Shown here piece after piece: positions 44,375 to 53,011 of a DNA stretch of 56,272 bases (its first letter is position 1; each line of letters begins with the position of its first letter). The position numbers and the translations under genes were made by a program. Source of the stretch: Oscillospiraceae bacterium (lineage in GTDB: Bacteria; Bacillota; Clostridia; Oscillospirales; Oscillospiraceae); contig JAFVWL010000089.1 in the NCBI GenBank assembly GCA_017501695.1, positions 1 to 56,272 on the forward strand. The letters run 5' to 3'. Under the pieces are notes generated by a model. The model saw nothing but the letters and a program-made list of their open reading frames with translations, ran no database searches and was not told the DNA's origin.

Positions 44375-44484
44375 CACGTCATTGCGAGGAGCCGCCCAAA
44401 GGCGGCGACGTGGCAATCCCGTTAGGTTTCCAAAATGTCCACGGGATCGCCACGCCAGTTTGAGAACTGGCTCGCGATGACATG
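44375..44484. repeat. Interspersed palindromic repeat, copy B
   Basis: Begins CACGTCATTGCGAGGAG and ends CTCGCGATGACATG. Contains GCCGCC-caaa-GGCGGC, GTGGCAATCCCG and the right arm CACGGGATCGCCACGCCAG with CAGTTTGAGAACTG. Same type as copy A (33419-33532). Non-coding, located between convergent genes. Confidence 0.88.
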
Positions 44485-44498
44485 CGTAAATGATCAAC

Positions 44499-44526
44499 AA
44501 GGACCTGCCGTTGCTGGCAGGTCCTT
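44499..44526 (-). terminator. Hairpin terminator between convergent genes
   Basis: AAGGACCTGCC (44499-44509) pairs with GGCAGGTCCTT (44516-44526). T-run weak on both strands. Confidence 0.65.
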
Positions 44527-44533
44527 TGGCGTA

Positions 44534-45817
44534 TTAAAGGGTAACGATGCCTGCGTCCACCATTTTCTGCAGGCTCATGAGGATGCCCAGCTTGGCGTGG
44601 TGCCAGGTCAGGCCGCCCTGGAAGTAGACGGCGTAGGGAGGACGGATGGGACCGTCGGCAGACAGCTCCATGGTGGAGCCCTGGACGAAGGCACCGGCAG
44701 CCATGATCACCTGGCTGTCATAGCCGGGCATATCGCCGGGGATGGGGTCGGCATAGGAATCCACAGGGGCTGCGGCCTGAATGCCCTTGCAGAAGGCGAT
44801 CATGGCCTTTTCACTGCCTAGCTCCACGGCCTGAATGATGTCGTGGCGGGATTCGGTGGCATTGGGAACACACTTGTAGCCCAGGGGCTCATAGAGGTTG
44901 GCGGCGAAGATCGCACCCTTCTCCGCACTGGCCACCACGGAGGGGGACAGGAAGAAGCCCTGGTACAAAGCCGGCATCAGGCCCAGATTGGCACCAACCT
45001 CCTGGCCCAGGCCGGGAGCAGAGAGCCGGTAAGCACACCGGTCCACACAGTGCCGGGTGCCGGCGATATAGCCGCCGATGGGAGCCAGACCGCCGCCGGG
45101 ATTCTTGATCAGGGAGCCTACGATTATATCCGCACCCACATCGGAGGGCTCAATGGTTTCCACAAACTCACCATAACAGTTGTCTACCATGATGATCACA
45201 TCGGGCTTGATAGCCTTGCAGAACGCGATCAGCTCACCGATCTGCTTAACGGAGAAGGTGGGCCGGGTGGCATAGCCCTTGGAACGCTGGATGGTAATGA
45301 GCTTGGTCTTTTCGTTGATGGCCTCGCGGATGCCCTCGTAGTCAAAGGTGCCGTCGGACAGCAGATCTACCTGCCGGTAGCTGACACCGTACTCGGCCAG
45401 GGAGCAGGGGCTGGGACGGATGCCGATTACCTCCTGCAGGGTGTCGTAGGGAGCACCCACGGGGCTCAGCAGCTCGTCACCGGGGAGCAGGTTGGCGGAA
45501 AGGGCCACGGTCAGGGCATGGGTGCCGCAGGTAATCTGGGGCCGGACCAGGGCAGCTTCCGTGTGGAACACATCGGCATAGACCTGTTCCAGCTTGTCCC
45601 GGCCCTCGTCGTTGTAGCCGTAGCCGGTGGTGGCGGCGAAGCAGGTGGCGGCGATGCGGTTCTTATGGAAAGCTCGCAGGACCTTGGCCTGGTTATATTC
45701 GGCCACCTGGTCGATGGCGGCAAAGCGGTCGGCAATTTTCTCCAGGGTCTTCTCGCCGTAGGCATAAACGGCGGGGGAAATCCCCATTTCGCCGTAAAGA
45801 TTCAGTAATTCATCCAT
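44534..45817 (-). CDS. Aluminium-resistance / methionine gamma-lyase family PLP enzyme
   Basis: A 427-residue PLP-dependent protein of the 'aluminium resistance protein' family (Met_gamma_lyase). The PLP lysine is probably in QRSKGYATRP near residue 238, after VDNCYGEFVE with the PLP-pyridine Asp. FAATTGYGYNDEGRDKLEQV near 70 is typical. The reaction is not established for the family. The ATG at 45817 has AAAGGA 9 bases upstream. Confidence 0.87.
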   Translation of the reverse strand: MDELLNLYGEMGISPAVYAYGEKTLEKIADRFAAIDQVAEYNQAKVLRAFHKNRIAATCFAATTGYGYNDEGRDKLEQVYADVFHTEAALVRPQITCGTHALTVALSANLLPGDELLSPVGAPYDTLQEVIGIRPSPCSLAEYGVSYRQVDLLSDGTFDYEGIREAINEKTKLITIQRSKGYATRPTFSVKQIGELIAFCKAIKPDVIIMVDNCYGEFVETIEPSDVGADIIVGSLIKNPGGGLAPIGGYIAGTRHCVDRCAYRLSAPGLGQEVGANLGLMPALYQGFFLSPSVVASAEKGAIFAANLYEPLGYKCVPNATESRHDIIQAVELGSEKAMIAFCKGIQAAAPVDSYADPIPGDMPGYDSQVIMAAGAFVQGSTMELSADGPIRPPYAVYFQGGLTWHHAKLGILMSLQKMVDAGIVTL

Positions 45818-45851
45818 ATTCGTCATTCCTTTGTTAAGACATACGAAGCAG

Positions 45852-45880
45852 ATTATAAATTGAACCGCCCCGGTTGTCAA
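45852..45880 (-). promoter_or_regulatory. Consensus promoter inside a terminator
   Basis: Minus strand TTGACA (45875-45880), 17-base spacer, TATAAT (45852-45857): a perfect sigma-A promoter for the PLP-enzyme gene. Its -35 is in the loop of the hairpin 45865-45891. Confidence 0.9.
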
Positions 45881-45891
45881 GGCCGGGGCGG
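45865..45891 (-). terminator. Terminator of the PstS-like gene
   Basis: CCGCCCCGG (45865-45873) pairs with CCGGGGCGG (45883-45891); minus strand continues TTCAATTTAT. It overlaps the next promoter. Confidence 0.8.
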
Positions 45892-45899
45892 CAAAATAT

Positions 45900-47111
45900 T
45901 CAATTTACCGGGGTATATCCGGTTTTTTCAATGATCTCCTGGCCTTCCTTGGACAGGACCCAGTCCAGAAGCCGCTGGACATTGGGATTGTCGTTGCCCT
46001 CCCAGGTTACGGCGTACAGGGGTCCGATGATGGGGTAGGTTCCGTTTTGGATATTCTCTACCGTGGGGGCGATGCCGTTGATGGCGATGATTTTGATGTC
46101 CGGGTTCTGGATGATGCCCTCCACATAGTAGCGGAAGGAGAAACCCATGGAATTGGACTTGCTGCGATAGTCGGCCACGGTTTCGATGATACCGCCCATG
46201 GAACCGCTGACCAGCTCCGAAGGCGGGCTTGCCAGAGGCGTATCGCCCATGAACCGGACCAGCATACTCTGACTGCCTGAATTTTTGTTCCGCTGGTAGG
46301 CCACAATGGGCTCGAAATTTCCTCCTACCTGGCTCCAGTTGGTGATCTCGCCGGAATAGATGCCCTTGATTTGTTCCACCGTCAGAGAATCAATGGGGTT
46401 ATCCTTGTGGACGAAGAACACAAAGGCCTCGTAGCCAATGAGCGTATAAATGAATTCTGTGCCCTGTTTCTTAGCGTAGGCGATCTGCTCGTCGGAGGGA
46501 TAGGCTCCGAAGAATATGTCCGTGTTTTTATCCGCCAGGCTCGCATAGCCGCCGGGAGTGTTGTTGTACTGGAAATATTCTGTGGACAAGCCGCCGTAGG
46601 GCTTGTTGTTCTGGGTATAATAGGTCCGCTCCGGGGGATAAGTAGCATGGACAAAGGCAGAATACACCGGGAACACGGCGGCGGCTCCGTCGATCCGGGG
46701 CAACTCGTCTTCCAGGGTAAACCGCAGGCTGGCCTCATGGTCCAGGGTCACGATCTTGCTTTCCTCGTTGAAGGGAAGATACTCGTGGATCTGGATACTG
46801 GGGTTGGTGTCTATAATCGTTTCCTGGTCCATGCCGTACCATACCAGATTCCCCACACAGGCGAAGATAAACAGTACCAAAAAGCCGCTCCAGAAGGTCA
46901 TATATTTTGCCCGGTTCCGGACGAACAGCAGGGGAATCAGGGCGGGCAGAATGGCTATGGCGATGACCACCAGTACAATGTGCAGTCCGGTGGTGGGCAG
47001 CAGCAGAAACAGGTAAAGCCCCACCCAGAAGCTGATCCACCCAATGGCGGCAGCGCCCAGGAGCTTCAAAACAAAAATACCCAGCTTCTTCAAAATTTCC
47101 GTATACTTCAT
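45900..47111 (-). CDS. PstS-like substrate-binding domain fused to membrane helices
   Basis: A 403-residue protein with three N-terminal membrane helices (about 10-35, 39-58, 68-90) and a periplasmic-binding-protein type II domain: IDGAAAVFPVYSAF, IFFGAYPSDEQIAYA, PIDSLTVEQIKGIYSGEITNWSQVGG, NSGSQSM, all typical of PstS phosphate-binding proteins. PstS is normally a free lipoprotein; here it is membrane-tethered and no pst transporter genes are near. GGAGG before the ATG at 47111. A TATAAT at 47139-47144 may be the -10. Confidence 0.82.
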   Translation of the reverse strand: MKYTEILKKLGIFVLKLLGAAAIGWISFWVGLYLFLLLPTTGLHIVLVVIAIAILPALIPLLFVRNRAKYMTFWSGFLVLFIFACVGNLVWYGMDQETIIDTNPSIQIHEYLPFNEESKIVTLDHEASLRFTLEDELPRIDGAAAVFPVYSAFVHATYPPERTYYTQNNKPYGGLSTEYFQYNNTPGGYASLADKNTDIFFGAYPSDEQIAYAKKQGTEFIYTLIGYEAFVFFVHKDNPIDSLTVEQIKGIYSGEITNWSQVGGNFEPIVAYQRNKNSGSQSMLVRFMGDTPLASPPSELVSGSMGGIIETVADYRSKSNSMGFSFRYYVEGIIQNPDIKIIAINGIAPTVENIQNGTYPIIGPLYAVTWEGNDNPNVQRLLDWVLSKEGQEIIEKTGYTPVN

Positions 47112-47227
47112 GGTCGTTTCCTCCTTTTTGTTGTTCTGATTATAAGGACGAAATCCATGGGAAAAGGTTACAGCTTTTTTGAAAATTTCAAGAAAATTTC
47201 CGCCCCGGAATTTCCGGGGCGGGTGGG

Positions 47228-47662
47228 TTATTCCGAAAGGATTTCCAGGGCTTTTTCGTACTTTTCCCGCCATCGGCACAGCTTTTCCTGGGGGATGCCG
47301 GAGCCCACGGTACGGGACTGGTCCATATTGTGGGCCAGGTCTGCCAGCTTGACCTTCAGGGCGATGGGGTTGGTCTTGATCCGGCGGACATACTCATGGT
47401 AATCCGTGCCGTCCGCATGGGTCAGCAAGGCAACCGCCGCAACAACCTCCGCCGGGAACTCCCGGGAAAGGTCTTCCAGGGTCACCGCCGTATCCTCCAC
47501 AGTGTCATGGAGCAGGGCCACGGTGCAGGAGGTTTCATCGTCCATCTGCTCCGCCAGGTGGGCAGGGTGGAAAATATAGGGGACACCGCACTTGTCCACC
47601 TGGCCCTGATGGGCACGGTATGCCAGTTTCATAGCCCGGCTGGTCATAGGTGTGTAGATCAT
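47228..47662 (-). CDS. Small HD-domain hydrolase (Mesh1/SpoT hydrolase-like)
   Basis: A 144-residue HD protein. H31 region in FHPAHLAEQM, the HD pair in ALLHDTVEDT near residue 50 and KLADLAHNMD near 106 match the alarmone-hydrolase HD of SpoT and Mesh1. No synthetase domain. It may degrade (p)ppGpp (inference). The start overlaps the stop of the upstream gene (TGATG); GGAGA is 7-8 bases before. Confidence 0.8.
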   Translation of the reverse strand: MIYTPMTSRAMKLAYRAHQGQVDKCGVPYIFHPAHLAEQMDDETSCTVALLHDTVEDTAVTLEDLSREFPAEVVAAVALLTHADGTDYHEYVRRIKTNPIALKVKLADLAHNMDQSRTVGSGIPQEKLCRWREKYEKALEILSE

Positions 47663-48378
47663 CAGTCATTTCTCCGTCTGCCGCCGAAGAGAGCAATGAG
47701 GCGCAGAAGTTGGGCCAGGGCTACGGCGGTGGCGGCCACATAGGTCATAGCCGCGGCCTGGAGGGTCTTTTTCGCACCCCGCTGTTCTTCCTCGGTCAGA
47801 ATACCGGCGGATTCGATGGCATCCATGGCCCGGCGGCTGGCGTTGAACTCCACAGGCAGGGTAATGAGCTGGAACACCAGGCTCAGACCAAAGCAGGCGA
47901 TGCCCAGATACACCAATCCTGTGGACAGGGTGCCCAGGAAGGACAGCACGATGCCCAGCAGGATCAGAGGCATGGCCAGCCGGGAACCGATGTTGGTAAT
48001 GGGGATAATTGCGGCCCGGAGCTTGATGGGGGCATAATGCTGAGCGTACTGCACCGCGTGACCGGCTTCGTGACAGGCAACGCCGATGGCGGCAGTGGAG
48101 GTGGCATTGTAAACGCTGTCCGACAGCCGGATCACATTGGTGGTGGGGTCATAATGGTCCGTCAGATTGCCGCTGACCCGTTCGATCCGGACACCGCTGA
48201 CACCGTTGTGGCTCAGGACCCGCTGGGCTGCCTGGGCACCGGTGATGCGGCGAATGGAAAGCTGCTGGGAGTATTTCTTAAATGTGGAATTGACGGAATG
48301 GCTGGCCCACAGGGACAGCAGAATGCAGGGCAGGACCAGAACGATATAGGTCCAGTCGAAACCGTAGTAATAGGGCAT
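47662..48378 (-). CDS. YugP-type zinc metallopeptidase
   Basis: A 238-residue membrane protein: an N-terminal helix, the zinc motif HEAGH in ACHEAGHAVQYAQ near residue 103, a downstream EFNASRRAMDAI segment and two to three further helices. Matches the Zn_peptidase_2 family (Bacillus YugP); substrate unknown. AAGGAGGT before the ATG. Second gene of a three-gene minus-strand operon. Confidence 0.9.
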   Translation of the reverse strand: MPYYYGFDWTYIVLVLPCILLSLWASHSVNSTFKKYSQQLSIRRITGAQAAQRVLSHNGVSGVRIERVSGNLTDHYDPTTNVIRLSDSVYNATSTAAIGVACHEAGHAVQYAQHYAPIKLRAAIIPITNIGSRLAMPLILLGIVLSFLGTLSTGLVYLGIACFGLSLVFQLITLPVEFNASRRAMDAIESAGILTEEEQRGAKKTLQAAAMTYVAATAVALAQLLRLIALFGGRRRND

Positions 48379-48389
48379 AGGTTACCTCC

Positions 48390-49163
48390 TTAGAAATCCG
48401 GGGACAGGGCGTCGTGCAGAGTGTCCGTGATGCCGCCGCGGAACACGGGCCAGGCCTGGGCATGCAGGGTCTGCAGGGCTCCGGCGGAAAGATTCACAGC
48501 AAGCTGGCCGGGGATGTACAGATCCATATCGAAAATGAATTTCAGCTCCTTGTCCTGCTGGGGTGCTCCGGCCCGGCGGACCATGCCGGGACCCGCGTGG
48601 ACCTTCATCCGGCAGCCTCCCCGAATGGCTATGTCCGCATCCACGGTGCTGCGGATGGCGGAGGACTCCTGTACATCCTCTTCTGCCAGCAGCCCCAGAT
48701 AACATGGGGCAATCAGGTCGGAGAAGGGGATGGAATCCAGTCCCAGGTCCTTGCGGGAGATGAAATTCAGATACCGCAGGCCGATGCGCTCGAAATAAGC
48801 GGGCTTATAGGTCTGAATGAAGGCAGCCAGAGGCTTATCCAGCCGGGAAGCGAAATCCTCCCATTTGGTATAGCGGCTGCAGGCCAGGGAGATGAATTTG
48901 CTGGTCAAATTCACCCGCCAGATACCGTCGGCAGAGAGAAATTGGTGGTTGATTCCCGGCTGGGTCCGGGCAGGGAGGACGCCGGGTTGTGCCGGGATCG
49001 GCTCCCGCAGGGCGGAATACCGGGGGTAATCGGCACGGATGGCCTCCTGAAAATCCGCCGGGGGATTGGTGCTGATGGACAGAATCTCCGGGAACCGGAG
49101 CTGGCAGATCACTTCGCCAAGTTGGTTTTTTGTATAGATCACACGGTTTTCGGCAGAAAACAT
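48390..49163 (-). CDS. TIGR04255-like protein of unknown function
   Basis: A 257-residue soluble protein. VICQLRFPEILSI near the start, YFERIGLRYLNFI near residue 125 and a terminal GGITDTLHDALSPDF resemble the sporadic TIGR04255 family. No catalytic motif is known. The ATG at 49163 has AGGAGG 9 bases upstream; the longer frame starts before the promoter's -10. It leads the operon with YugP and the HD hydrolase, 12 bases apart. Confidence 0.7.
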   Translation of the reverse strand: MFSAENRVIYTKNQLGEVICQLRFPEILSISTNPPADFQEAIRADYPRYSALREPIPAQPGVLPARTQPGINHQFLSADGIWRVNLTSKFISLACSRYTKWEDFASRLDKPLAAFIQTYKPAYFERIGLRYLNFISRKDLGLDSIPFSDLIAPCYLGLLAEEDVQESSAIRSTVDADIAIRGGCRMKVHAGPGMVRRAGAPQQDKELKFIFDMDLYIPGQLAVNLSAGALQTLHAQAWPVFRGGITDTLHDALSPDF

Positions 49164-49191
49164 AACGCTTCCTCCTGGTTTGTTTTTCCTC

Positions 49192-49220
49192 ATTATACCC
49201 TCCGCCGGAAAAAAACGCAA
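49192..49220 (-). promoter_or_regulatory. Promoter of the TIGR04255-YugP-HD operon
   Basis: Minus strand TTGCGT (49215-49220), 17-base spacer, TATAAT (49192-49197). Confidence 0.75.
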
Positions 49221-49236
49221 GCCAATGGAAGAAATC

Positions 49237-49264
49237 TTTACATTTGCGTAATTTTTGGTATAAT
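49237..49264 (+). promoter_or_regulatory. Promoter of the PAP2 gene
   Basis: TTTACA (49237-49242), 16-base spacer ending TTGG, TATAAT (49259-49264). Back to back with the minus-strand promoter, 16 bases apart. Confidence 0.75.
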
Positions 49265-49294
49265 GGGAACAGATTTTTCCCAGGAGGTCGTATT

Positions 49295-50212
49295 ATGGAA
49301 TTTCTGTATTTTCTGGAAAGCGTCCGTGTTCCGGGTCTTAACGAGTTTATGCTGGCGGTTACCTATTTCGGCGACGAGCTGGCGTTTCTGGTTACGGCGC
49401 TGATTCTTTTCTGGTGTGTGGACAAGCGCCAGGGCTACTATGTGCTGGCGGTGGGCTTTTTCGGAACCCTGTCTAACCAGTTCCTGAAGATCACCTGCCG
49501 GGTGCCCAGACCCTGGGTCCAGGACCCGGAGTTTACGATCCTGGAGCAAGCCAGGGAAGCGGCCACGGGCTATAGCTTTCCCAGCGGACACAGCTCCAAC
49601 GCGGTGGGAACCTTTGGTGCCATTGCCAACAGTACGGCAAATAAGCTCCTGCGGGTTCTTTGTATTGCGGTGATGATCCTGGTGCCGCTGTCCCGGATGT
49701 ACATCGGCGTCCATACTCTGTCGGATGTGCTGGTGGGTGCCGGTATGGCGATGGCGCTGGTGTTCCTGCTGAAGCCTGTAGTATTTTCCAAAGACGGGAA
49801 ATACATTTTGCCTATGCTTCTGGCCGGGGTTGCGGCGTGTGTGGCTTATATTGCCTATGTGGAGTTTTTTCCCTTCCCGGCGGATACGGATCCGGCGAAT
49901 CTGGCTTCCGCGGTGAAGAACGGTTACACCCTCCTGGGTGCCCTGCTTGGTATGCTTGTGGTCCACTATGTGGATGAAACCAAGCTTCATTTCCCGGTGA
50001 AGGCCGTTTGGTGGGCTCAGATTCTGAAGGTAGTCATCGGACTTGGCCTAGCCCTGGCAGTGAAGGAGGGTCTGAAGGCCCCGCTGGATGCCATTTTCGG
50101 CGGCCATTACCTGGGCCGGGGTATCCGCTATTTCCTGCTGGTTATTATGGCCGGAATTGTCTGGCCCCTGAGCTTCCCCTGGTTCTCCCGGTTGGGAAAA
50201 AAGAAACAGTAA
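49295..50212 (+). CDS. PAP2-family membrane phosphatase
   Basis: A 305-residue membrane protein with the PAP2 signature: KITCRVPRP near residue 67, YSFPSGHSSNAVG near 96 and SRMYIGVHTLSDV near 133. It probably dephosphorylates a lipid phosphate such as undecaprenyl-pyrophosphate or phosphatidate; the C-terminal half has four more helices. AGGAGGT before the ATG at 49295. Confidence 0.92.
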   Translation: MEFLYFLESVRVPGLNEFMLAVTYFGDELAFLVTALILFWCVDKRQGYYVLAVGFFGTLSNQFLKITCRVPRPWVQDPEFTILEQAREAATGYSFPSGHSSNAVGTFGAIANSTANKLLRVLCIAVMILVPLSRMYIGVHTLSDVLVGAGMAMALVFLLKPVVFSKDGKYILPMLLAGVAACVAYIAYVEFFPFPADTDPANLASAVKNGYTLLGALLGMLVVHYVDETKLHFPVKAVWWAQILKVVIGLGLALAVKEGLKAPLDAIFGGHYLGRGIRYFLLVIMAGIVWPLSFPWFSRLGKKKQ

Positions 50213-50265
50213 CCATAGTCTGCCCGGTTCCGGGCATGAAAATCCAAGATCGTGAGGTAATTCCT

Positions 50266-50703
50266 ATGGAACCCATTCGTATCAAAAAACTGCATCCTCT
50301 GGCAACCGTTCCCACTTATGGTTCCCCGGAAGCAGCGGGGGCGGACTTGTATGCCTGCCTGGAAGCGCCCGTGACCGTTGGGGCAGGGGAGACGGTATTC
50401 GTTCCCACGGGGCTTGCCATGGAGGTTCCAAAGGGCTGTGCCGGCCTGATCTATGCCCGCAGCAGCCTGGGAACCAAACGGGGGCTCGCTCCCGCCAACA
50501 AGGTTGGTGTTATTGACAGCGATTACCGGGGCCAGGTCATGGTGGCGCTGCACAATCATGGCAAGGCAGAGCAGGTGATCGCCGGCGGAGAGCGGATTGC
50601 CCAGCTTCTCATTACACCGGTGTATACGCCTGGCTTTGTGGAGGCGGAAGAATTGGACGATACCCAGCGGGGAACTGGCGGCTTCGGCTCCACAGGTAAG
50701 TAA
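50266..50703 (+). CDS. dut: dUTP diphosphatase
   Basis: A 145-residue trimeric-type dUTPase with the five motifs: AGADLYA, YARSSLG, GVIDSDYRG, RIAQLLITP and RGTGGFGSTG. It removes dUTP and supplies dUMP. The ATG at 50266 has GAGGT 8 bases before it; an in-frame ATG ten codons earlier has no site. Follows the PAP2 gene by 53 bases. Confidence 0.95.
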   Translation: MEPIRIKKLHPLATVPTYGSPEAAGADLYACLEAPVTVGAGETVFVPTGLAMEVPKGCAGLIYARSSLGTKRGLAPANKVGVIDSDYRGQVMVALHNHGKAEQVIAGGERIAQLLITPVYTPGFVEAEELDDTQRGTGGFGSTGK

Positions 50704-50711
50704 AATTCTGG

Positions 50712-50750
50712 AAAACAGACAAAAATATACGGAATATTTTGTCTGTTTTT
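50712..50750 (+). terminator. Terminator after dut
   Basis: AAAACAGACAAAA (50712-50724) pairs with TTTTGTCTGTTTT (50737-50749). Confidence 0.85.
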
Positions 50751-50844
50751 CTTGAGATTTGTGTATATACTTTTAATGGGAATTTTTTTATAATGATATT
50801 CAGTGGATTATCCGCTGAAAACAATGGCATTTGAGGTTTTTGTT

Positions 50845-52662
50845 ATGGAAGTTATAAGTGCTGTCGTGAAACTGCTTGGCGGTCTGGCTATGTTCCTTTA
50901 CGGTATTGAGGTTATGGGCGACGGTCTTAAGAACAGCTCCGGTGCTGCGCTGAAGAGCATTCTGGAAAAGGTCACCGGCAATGTTGTTATGGGTGTTGTG
51001 ACTGGCGCGCTGGTTACCGCTGTGATCCAGAGCTCTACGGCCACCATCGTCCTGACTGTTGCGCTGATTGGTGCCGGTGTGCTGAGCCTGAAGCAGGCGG
51101 TATCCATTGTTATGGGTGCCAATATTGGTACGACGATTACTGCCTGGATCATCCAGCTTGGCGCCATCGACGCCGGTGACAACTGGTTCCTGTGGCTGTT
51201 CGATACGGATACCCTGGCTCCTATTGCCCTGGTCGTCGGTATCGTGCTGCTTATGTTTATTAAGACCAAATCCGCCAAGCCCATCGGAGACATCTGCATT
51301 GGCTTCGGTGTCCTGTTCATCGGTCTGGATTTGATGACCGCCGGTGTCAAGCCTCTGATCGGAACCAGTGTGTTTGAGTCCTTCCTGACCTTCCTGACCA
51401 ATCCTCTGATTGGCATTCTCTTCGGCCTGATCCTGACGGTTATCGTTCAGAGCTCCTCCGCTACCGTTGGTATGCTCCAGACTGTGGCGGAAGCCACTGC
51501 CGCGGCGGGAACGGCAACCATTTCCTTTGCTATGGCTTATCCGGTGATCATGGGCATCAACCTGGGCACCTGCGTGACCACAGCCATGGTCTGCTCCATC
51601 GGCACCGGAAACAATGCCAAGCGTACCGGTGTGGTACATATTGCTTTTAATACGATCGGCACAGTGCTGTTCATGATCGTGATGTCTGTCATGCAGGCTA
51701 TGAATATTTTCGGTTCGGAATTCTGGAACAATTCCATTGACGGCACTGCAATCGCTCTTTTCCAGACTGTGTTCAATCTGATTACCGCCATCGTGCTGGT
51801 TCCGTTTACCGGCCAGCTTGTGAAGCTGTCCACCACCATCATCAAAGATGCCAAGGCGGAAGCACCCCGGCATCCCGAATTGCTGACCCTGGATGAAAAG
51901 CTGTATATCTCTCCCGCCATGGCTCTGGGCGAGGCTACCAAAGCGGTTGCCGCCATGGGTGCCATCGCTAAGGAGAATATGCTTCGTGGCTGCAGCCAGT
52001 TGATGCATTATGACGAGTCGATGAATAAGGAAATTGACGCGGATGAGACTTGCCTGGATCAGTTCGCGGATGCGTCTGACGGATTCCTGATCGGCCTGTC
52101 CAAGGTCATTGAGACTCCCGCGGAAGACCGTCAGTTGGATATGCTGCTCCAAACGGTGCCCAGCTTTGAGCGTATCGGTGACTATGCCACCAATTTGGTG
52201 GAACTGGGTGAGCAGATGCGCCGGGATGGCGCATCCTTCTCCGAAGGCGCTTTGAAGGAACTGGAAATGATCTGTGCTGCCGTCAACGAGATCCTCAGCA
52301 CCACCGTTGCCGCCTTTACCAATGATGATGATGCTCTGGCCAGGACTGTGGAGCCTCTTGAGGAGACCATTGACGATATGGTTATGTTCCTGCGGGACCG
52401 TCATACCAAGCGGCTGAAGAACGGCTCCTGTTCCGTCAGCTCCGGACTGGTCTTTATGGAAGCGCTGACCCATCTGGAGCGTGTTTCCGATCATTGCTCC
52501 TCCATCGCCCTGATGATGGTTGCCCGGCATAATGAGGCGATTCTGGCAAATCACTATGATTACCTCCGAGAGCTTCATGCCGGTAACCAGACCTGGTATA
52601 TGGACGAGCGGAACCGCCGCCGGGAACAGTATATTACTCCCCTGAAGAATATGAGCAAATAA
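50845..52662 (+). CDS. Na+/phosphate cotransporter (NptA/YjbB-like) with PhoU-like tail
   Basis: A 605-residue protein. The N-terminal membrane part has two family repeats: GLAMFLYGIEVMGDGLK, TAVIQSSTATIVLTV and later TVIVQSSSATVGMLQ, the QSS motifs that bind Na and phosphate. From about residue 370 a soluble PhoU-like helical domain follows (LGEATKAVAAMGAIAKENM, FERIGDYATNLVELGEQM). Together with the PstS-like protein it suggests phosphate handling. The ATG at 50845 has GAGG 9 bases before it; earlier starts lack sites. Confidence 0.93.
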   Translation: MEVISAVVKLLGGLAMFLYGIEVMGDGLKNSSGAALKSILEKVTGNVVMGVVTGALVTAVIQSSTATIVLTVALIGAGVLSLKQAVSIVMGANIGTTITAWIIQLGAIDAGDNWFLWLFDTDTLAPIALVVGIVLLMFIKTKSAKPIGDICIGFGVLFIGLDLMTAGVKPLIGTSVFESFLTFLTNPLIGILFGLILTVIVQSSSATVGMLQTVAEATAAAGTATISFAMAYPVIMGINLGTCVTTAMVCSIGTGNNAKRTGVVHIAFNTIGTVLFMIVMSVMQAMNIFGSEFWNNSIDGTAIALFQTVFNLITAIVLVPFTGQLVKLSTTIIKDAKAEAPRHPELLTLDEKLYISPAMALGEATKAVAAMGAIAKENMLRGCSQLMHYDESMNKEIDADETCLDQFADASDGFLIGLSKVIETPAEDRQLDMLLQTVPSFERIGDYATNLVELGEQMRRDGASFSEGALKELEMICAAVNEILSTTVAAFTNDDDALARTVEPLEETIDDMVMFLRDRHTKRLKNGSCSVSSGLVFMEALTHLERVSDHCSSIALMMVARHNEAILANHYDYLRELHAGNQTWYMDERNRRREQYITPLKNMSK

Positions 52663-52670
52663 AATCCTGA

Positions 52671-52700
52671 CCTGCCGGGGATATCCCCGGCAGGTTTTTT
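52671..52700 (+). terminator. Terminator after the Na/Pi gene
   Basis: CCTGCCGGGG and CCCCGGCAGG around a short ATAT loop, then TTTTTT. Confidence 0.93.
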
Positions 52701-52701
52701 G

Positions 52702-52884
52702 TCAGCTCATGGTATCGATTTTTTGGCTGATCTTGTCTGCCATCATGGAAGCAGCGTCTTCTACCTTTGCGGCGGCTTTGTAGGCAAGCTTTCTGGCGGT
52801 GCTTTGGCGGGGCAGCATCATAATGGCCACCGCTCCGGCAGCGGCGCCAACACCCAGCGTCAAAGCCCATGTTTTCATATCCAT
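52702..52884 (-). CDS. Small single-helix membrane protein (YtxH-like)
   Basis: A 60-residue protein: one N-terminal helix (TWALTLGVGAAAGAVAIMML) followed by an amphipathic Lys/Ala/Asp-rich tail, the layout of YtxH-type small proteins. Function unknown. The ATG at 52884 has GGGAG 9 bases upstream. Confidence 0.7.
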   Translation of the reverse strand: MDMKTWALTLGVGAAAGAVAIMMLPRQSTARKLAYKAAAKVEDAASMMADKISQKIDTMS

Positions 52885-52950
52885 TGTTCTCACTCCCTTC
52901 GTTTTTAGCTTGCCCGATTCGAAAAATTTCAAAGCTGGAAAGGTTTTGTC

Positions 52951-52979
52951 TTTTCAACAAGAAAAATCTGTGATATACT
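52951..52979 (+). promoter_or_regulatory. Promoter of the PyrF-like gene
   Basis: TTTTCA (52951-52956), 17-base spacer, TATACT (52974-52979). Confidence 0.55.
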
Positions 52980-53011
52980 GTATAAAAACAGCCTGAAAAG
53001 GAGGCTTTCCC

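Noticed and set aside
52702-52884. Toxin component of a type I toxin-antitoxin system
   Set aside because: It is a short membrane peptide, but it has an amphipathic charged tail like YtxH proteins and no antisense promoter or structured antitoxin RNA was seen.
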